Part shown: one piece after another, positions 60,542 through 64,000 of the stretch | How the letters are laid out: every line of letters starts with the position of its first letter | How positions within the stretch are numbered: position 1 is the first letter of the stretch | Origin: Anaerolineae bacterium | GTDB lineage: Bacteria; Chloroflexota; Anaerolineae; Anaerolineales; Villigracilaceae | Direction of reading: 5' to 3' | NCBI GenBank assembly: GCA_003130845.1 | Contig: QEXW01000022.1 | Coordinates: forward strand, 1 to 64,000 | Length of the DNA: 64,000 bases | Notes under the pieces: generated by a model | The model's input: only the letters and a program-made list of their open reading frames with translations | The model's database searches: none | Told to the model about the DNA's origin: nothing | Position numbers and translations under genes: made by a program

Positions 60542-60730
60542 TTAATGTTCATGATTGACCGCATCAAAATATTCGGCGCCCGGCAATTTTTGGGCCAGGA
60601 TATGCGGCTTGTGGATGAGAACAGGCAGACACTGCGGGCAAATAGCGTACGTTTCGCCACGATAGGAAAGCGAGAGCAGGGGAATGTCCTGCGAAGTACG
60701 TCCACAATTCAGACAGGTCATTTCGGACAT
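60542..60730 (-). CDS. Small zinc-ribbon-like protein
   Basis: 62 residues from ATG 60730 (GGAG before it). Two Cys pairs, CLNCG (residues 6-10) and CPQC (31-34), could hold one zinc ion. GETYAICPQCLPVLIHKP and a short acidic tail (AVNHEH) complete it. Small proteins of this kind are common in Chloroflexota, without a known role. It lies between murJ and the SDR gene on the same strand. Confidence 0.75.
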   Translation of the reverse strand: MSEMTCLNCGRTSQDIPLLSLSYRGETYAICPQCLPVLIHKPHILAQKLPGAEYFDAVNHEH

Positions 60731-60804
60731 CGGCTAGTCTCCTGTGCAATAAAGTTTCGCCAAGGATACCGCCTTTTTGCTTCACCCGCTGTGACAAAAG
60801 TCGC

Positions 60805-61596
60805 TTACAGGGTGCCTTTGTACATCCCGCCATCTACTGAAAGCATTACGCCAGTCACATACGAAGCCACCGGTGAGAGCAAGAAAACCGCCACAGCAGC
60901 AAACTCTTCGGGAGAAGCCATGCGCCCCAATGGGCTTTCTTTGGCCTGTTTGGCAATTTCTTCTTCCACGGTTGTTCCATTTGCCCGGGCGCGGGCTGTC
61001 ATCAGTTCGGTCACGCGCTCGGTTTCGGTCCAAGCAGGCAAGATGGAGTTAAAGCGAATGCCGTCTTTACCCAGTTCTAGGGCAAGCGATTTGGTGAGGC
61101 CGACCGTTGCAGAACGAATAGAGTTAGATAGAACCAGGTTAACGATCGGCTGCTTGACAGAGTAGGATGTCACCGTTAACACGCTGGCAGATTGTGATTG
61201 GCGCAGATAGGGCAGAGCGGCTTTAATCAGGCGCACATTGCTCATGAAGGTCAAGTTGATAGCGCGCTGCCAGGCTTCTTCATCAAACGATTCAAACGCA
61301 CCTGGCGGAGGTCCGCCGGCATTACACACCAACAAATCTAACCCACCGAGCGTCTCCGCGGCCTGGCGAACAACCTGCTCGGCTTCGTGCGGCTGGCTTA
61401 CATCCCCCACCAATCCATAGACCGGGCCGCGCGTTTCGTTGGAAATTTTCAGCACTGCTGTTTGCAAACGGGTTTCATCCCGTCCATTAATCGCAATCTG
61501 ACAGCCTTCACGCGAGAGCAGGCGAGCAGTGGCAAAACCCAAACCGCGCGAGGCGCCGGTCACCAACGCGCGTTTTCCCTGTAATTTCAAATCCAT
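60805..61596 (-). CDS. Short-chain dehydrogenase/reductase with an altered active site
   Basis: 263 residues from ATG 61596 (AGGAGG before it). The Rossmann motif VTGASRGLGFATARLLSREG binds NAD(P), and LDLLVCNAGGPPPGAFESF holds the NAG motif. Where the usual YxxxK is expected the sequence reads KQPIVNLVLSNSIRSATVGL, so Tyr and Lys are missing. The C-terminus (YVTGVMLSVDGGMYKGTL) is normal. A subgroup of FabG-like SDRs shares this. It may act with a different mechanism or only bind cofactor. The DUF503 gene lies upstream. Confidence 0.88.
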   Translation of the reverse strand: MDLKLQGKRALVTGASRGLGFATARLLSREGCQIAINGRDETRLQTAVLKISNETRGPVYGLVGDVSQPHEAEQVVRQAAETLGGLDLLVCNAGGPPPGAFESFDEEAWQRAINLTFMSNVRLIKAALPYLRQSQSASVLTVTSYSVKQPIVNLVLSNSIRSATVGLTKSLALELGKDGIRFNSILPAWTETERVTELMTARARANGTTVEEEIAKQAKESPLGRMASPEEFAAVAVFLLSPVASYVTGVMLSVDGGMYKGTL

Positions 61597-61649
61597 AGCA
61601 ACCTCCTGTGATGGATAATCAGAAGAGAAAAAGCTTCCCTTAAGGTGAG

Positions 61650-61934
61650 TCAATTCACCAGCTCAATGCGCTGGTCAAGAATTTCGCCCACAGGCCAATG
61701 GGCTTCAATCCAGCGGCGAACCGTTTCCAATGCCGATTGGAGATAGGCGGCATCGTTACCGAGCATAGCACAGCCAACCATAGCCTGTTGGTGCGCATCT
61801 TGGAAATCTAACTCAGCCACAGAAACGTTAAATTCGCGATGCAAGCGGGCGAGCAACGGTTTCAAGCGGCTGCGCTTCTCTTTAAGGGAATGACAGCCCG
61901 GTAAGTACAGATGCACAATGAGGGTGGCAAGCAT
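61650..61934 (-). CDS. DUF503 protein (YlxP-like)
   Basis: 94 residues. The family pattern VHLYLPGCHSLKEKRSRLKP is followed by LHREFNVSVAELDFQDAHQQ and AMVGCAMLGNDAAYLQSAL. YlxP-like proteins are often near translation genes (infB, rbfA) and are thought to assist ribosome work, but the activity is unknown. No Shine-Dalgarno sequence is seen before the ATG. It is the most upstream gene of the minus-strand run and is divergent from folC. Confidence 0.93.
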   Translation of the reverse strand: MLATLIVHLYLPGCHSLKEKRSRLKPLLARLHREFNVSVAELDFQDAHQQAMVGCAMLGNDAAYLQSALETVRRWIEAHWPVGEILDQRIELVN

Positions 61935-62060
61935 AATCTTTTAGAGTTCAGGAGTTGAACGCTGTACGGTCAACAGGAATCAAGCGCAGCCAAACAGCCT
62001 GTTGCTCAAACCTGCTTCCAGTACTGGTGATAACCTCTTGCGCACACCATTTCAGCCGAT

Positions 62061-62066
62061 TACAAT
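62061..62066 (+). promoter_or_regulatory. -10 box of a predicted leaderless transcript (folC)
   Basis: TACAAT ends 7 bases before ATG 62074. The Met codon at 62065 overlaps the box and is unlikely to be used. Confidence 0.55.
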
Positions 62067-62073
62067 GCCACGT

Positions 62074-63456
62074 ATGGACACCGAAACCCGCTACAATCTC
62101 GCGCTCGATTATCTCTACTCGTTTGTAGATTATAGCCTGAAAAAAGCCGACCAGCTGGCAGCGGCCAATTTCGATTTAGAGCGCATGCGCCAGTTGATGA
62201 AGGCGCTAGGGAACCCGCAGCAGGCCTATTCCACCATACACATTGCCGGCACGAAAGGCAAAGGCTCGGTTTCGGCCTTGTGCGCCAGTGCGCTCAAGGC
62301 AGCCGGGCGCAAAACCGGTTTATACACCTCCCCGCATCTGCTCGATTTCTGTGAGCGGATTCAGGTAGATGGTGAGCCAATCACGCACGCAGAACTCGCC
62401 GACTTGGTAGAGGAAATTAAACCCACAGTGGCAGCAATCCCCTCGCTGACCACCTTTGAAATCACAACAGCGCTGGGGTTTCTGTATTTTGCTCGCCGCA
62501 AGGTAGATGTAGCGGTAATTGAAGTCGGTCTCGGAGGCCGCCTGGATGCGACCAACGTGATTACCCCCAAAGTCTCGGTCATCACCTCTCTTTCCTATGA
62601 CCATACGGCCGTCTTAGGCAACACCTTAGCGCAAATCGCCAGAGAGAAGGCCGGCATTATCAAGCCGGGTGTGCCGGTCGCTTCTTCGCCCCAAAAGCAA
62701 GAAGCCTTGCAAGTACTGGAACGGATTGCAGCCGAGCGCCAAGCAGAACTGCACTTGGTGGGGATAGACTGGCTGTATTCTATCGAAGCCAAATCGCTCG
62801 ATGGGCAGACGTTTGAAGTTTGGCAACCGGGTTTAGCGCATCGCCGCTTTAGCATCCCATTACTGGGAGATTATCAAGTGACGAACGCGGTCACCGCCTA
62901 TGTGGCACTCCACCAAAGCGGTTTAGGACTTTCTGATGCAGAAATTGCACGAGGTTTCGAGACCGTTCGCTGGCCATGCCGTTTCGAAATTGCCAACCGT
63001 GAACACCCTACCCTGATTTTCGATTCGGCGCACAATCAAGATTCGTTTGAAAAATTGACCGCTGCATTGATGGAATACTTCCCCAACCGCAAGGTGATTC
63101 TCATCTTTGGCGCTTCAGAAGACAAGCACGTTTTCGACATGCTCAATGCAATGAAGGGTATAATCAGCCGCCTGATTATCACACGCGCCGACCATCCGCG
63201 CGCGCTAGAGCCGGCCAACATCATCCACGCCGCTCGCCGAGCCAGCCTTCTCTATGAAACTGTTTTACCCGTTCATTCCGCATTAAACCGTGCCTTCGAG
63301 CTGGCTGCTCAAACAGATGAGATTATCCTTGCCGCAGGCAGCATGTTTGTAACGGCCGAAGTAGCTCAGGCATGGCTACGCAATACCCAAAACACAACCT
63401 CACACGGGAATTCGCTCCCGCCAAACTCTGTCCTGCCCGGAACGGCAGGACGCTAG
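62074..63456 (+). CDS. folC: Bifunctional folylpolyglutamate synthase / dihydrofolate synthase
   Basis: 460 residues from ATG 62074. It adds glutamate to dihydropteroate and folates. The family start (ETRYNLALDYLYSFVDYSLK, FDLERMRQLMKALGNPQQAY) is followed by the P-loop HIAGTKGKGSVSALCASAL. Other Mur-ligase-fold markers are KTGLYTSPHLLDFCERIQVD, IEVGLGGRLDATNVITP, SYDHTAVLGNTLAQIAREKA and LIFDSAHNQDSFEKL. Length is normal. The 3' end carries a perfect GTCCTGCC/GGCAGGAC hairpin (63430-63451) that lacks a T-run. It lies 13 bases before lon. Confidence 0.96.
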   Translation: MDTETRYNLALDYLYSFVDYSLKKADQLAAANFDLERMRQLMKALGNPQQAYSTIHIAGTKGKGSVSALCASALKAAGRKTGLYTSPHLLDFCERIQVDGEPITHAELADLVEEIKPTVAAIPSLTTFEITTALGFLYFARRKVDVAVIEVGLGGRLDATNVITPKVSVITSLSYDHTAVLGNTLAQIAREKAGIIKPGVPVASSPQKQEALQVLERIAAERQAELHLVGIDWLYSIEAKSLDGQTFEVWQPGLAHRRFSIPLLGDYQVTNAVTAYVALHQSGLGLSDAEIARGFETVRWPCRFEIANREHPTLIFDSAHNQDSFEKLTAALMEYFPNRKVILIFGASEDKHVFDMLNAMKGIISRLIITRADHPRALEPANIIHAARRASLLYETVLPVHSALNRAFELAAQTDEIILAAGSMFVTAEVAQAWLRNTQNTTSHGNSLPPNSVLPGTAGR

Positions 63457-63469
63457 AACGGATAACTGT

Positions 63470-64000
63470 ATGCACAACATTCAAGACGATTGGGACGAAG
63501 ACGAAGAAGATTTTGCCATGGCCATCAGCCAGCGGACAGAAGAACTGTACCGCATACCCAACCACGAAACGGACCAGGACGGCGTATTTGAAGCCTTGGC
63601 TCTCCCCTTGCGTGACTTGGTCGTTTTTCCACGCATGGTTTCACCGGTATTCGTAGATAACGATGTGGCCTTACTTACTCTGCGAACGGCCCAGGAACGC
63701 AACCAAACCGTAGTGGCACTGACTCAGAAAGACCCTGAACAAGAGGAACCGCAAGCAAGCGATTTTCTCCAGGTGGGTGTGGAAATTGCGGTTGGCCGGC
63801 TGCTCACCATGCCAGATGGCAACTCCTCCGCCCTGGTGCAAGGGCGCCGGCGGGTGCAAGTGCTGGAGTTCAAACGCCTAAAGCCCTATCTCAAAGTGCG
63901 CGTACGCGTTATCAACGAGCCGACCAAGCCCGATAAGCAAACCCAAGCCCTGATGCGTTCCGCGCTCAACATGTTTGCGCGCGTCGTAGAACTCAATCGC
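63470..64000 (+). CDS. lon: ATP-dependent protease La (Lon), N-terminal part, cut by the window end
   Basis: 177 residues are visible from ATG 63470 to the window edge, in frame. An acidic leader (DDWDEDEEDF) precedes the LON substrate-binding domain: LPLRDLVVFPRMVSPVFVDN, LLTLRTAQERNQTVVALTQK, VGVEIAVGRLLTMPDGNSSA and LVQGRRRVQVLEFKRLKPYL. The AAA+ and Ser-Lys protease parts lie beyond the window. The hexameric enzyme degrades misfolded cytosolic proteins. The two next-nearest start options lie inside the domain and are unlikely. Close spacing suggests shared transcription with folC. Confidence 0.93.
   Translation, partial: MHNIQDDWDEDEEDFAMAISQRTEELYRIPNHETDQDGVFEALALPLRDLVVFPRMVSPVFVDNDVALLTLRTAQERNQTVVALTQKDPEQEEPQASDFLQVGVEIAVGRLLTMPDGNSSALVQGRRRVQVLEFKRLKPYLKVRVRVINEPTKPDKQTQALMRSALNMFARVVELNR

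Noticed and set aside
63430-63451. GTCCTGCC/GGCAGGAC hairpin at the end of folC as a terminator
   Set aside because: It lies inside the coding region and has no T-run after it; lon starts close by and probably shares the transcript.

Overview
The window looks like chromosomal DNA of a Chloroflexota bacterium, most likely class Anaerolineae. This is inferred from gene content and style, since there is no rRNA or marker tree here. The clues are moderate GC, many lipoproteins with Pro/Thr-rich 'TPTPT' linkers behind a short signal peptide, a long IleS under T-box control, RicT, MurJ, HflX and PepF. Gene density is high. I see no tRNA, rRNA, CRISPR array, phage or transposase gene, so this is mostly core and metabolic DNA. 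Small mobile-like elements and regulatory signals are the main non-coding interest.

Layout. 1-6.6 kb: end of a lipoprotein gene, methylglyoxal synthase, two propeller-type lipoproteins around an ECF sigma factor, and a two-component system. 6.7-15.2 kb: DUF3592 protein, ileS with a complete T-box leader, a NYN-domain protein, then a SAM-I riboswitch controlling metY and metA (O-acetylhomoserine route to methionine). 15.3-19.3 kb: membrane proteins of unknown role, a HAD phosphatase and a DUF1028 protein. 19.4-22.9 kb: an acyl-CoA dehydrogenase / unknown / etfB / etfA operon with a terminator and a candidate repressor site. 23-28.7 kb: receiver-like regulator, ricT, PIG-L deacetylase, M20 hydrolase, lipoprotein, YbaK-type protein.

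28.6-38 kb holds the most striking locus: one minus-strand unit running SorC-type regulator, E1 alpha, E1 beta, E2, then galactitol-type PTS IIA, IIB and IIC, a small membrane protein, HPr and enzyme I. It joins complete PTS phosphorelay chemistry to a 2-oxoacid dehydrogenase that lacks its E3. 38-43.8 kb: bifunctional Rel, then S10 peptidase, HDAC-like deacetylase and GDPD phosphodiesterase. 44-54 kb: SLATT-like protein, C-type-lectin lipoprotein with a histidine kinase, PepF, HflX, a soluble kinase, M28 peptidase, and a DUF1786 / CrtC-lipocalin pair. 54-64 kb: PAS kinase, C39-type protein, XRE-cupin regulator, MurJ, SDR, DUF503, folC and the start of lon.

Across the window, nine genes have a -10-like hexamer ending 6-8 bases before the start codon and no Shine-Dalgarno sequence, which predicts leaderless mRNAs. 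Many other genes have a clear GGAGG-type site. Two diverged copies of a 120-140 bp hairpin element with similar ends (936-1056 and 12396-12536) look like a non-autonomous mobile or structured repeat.
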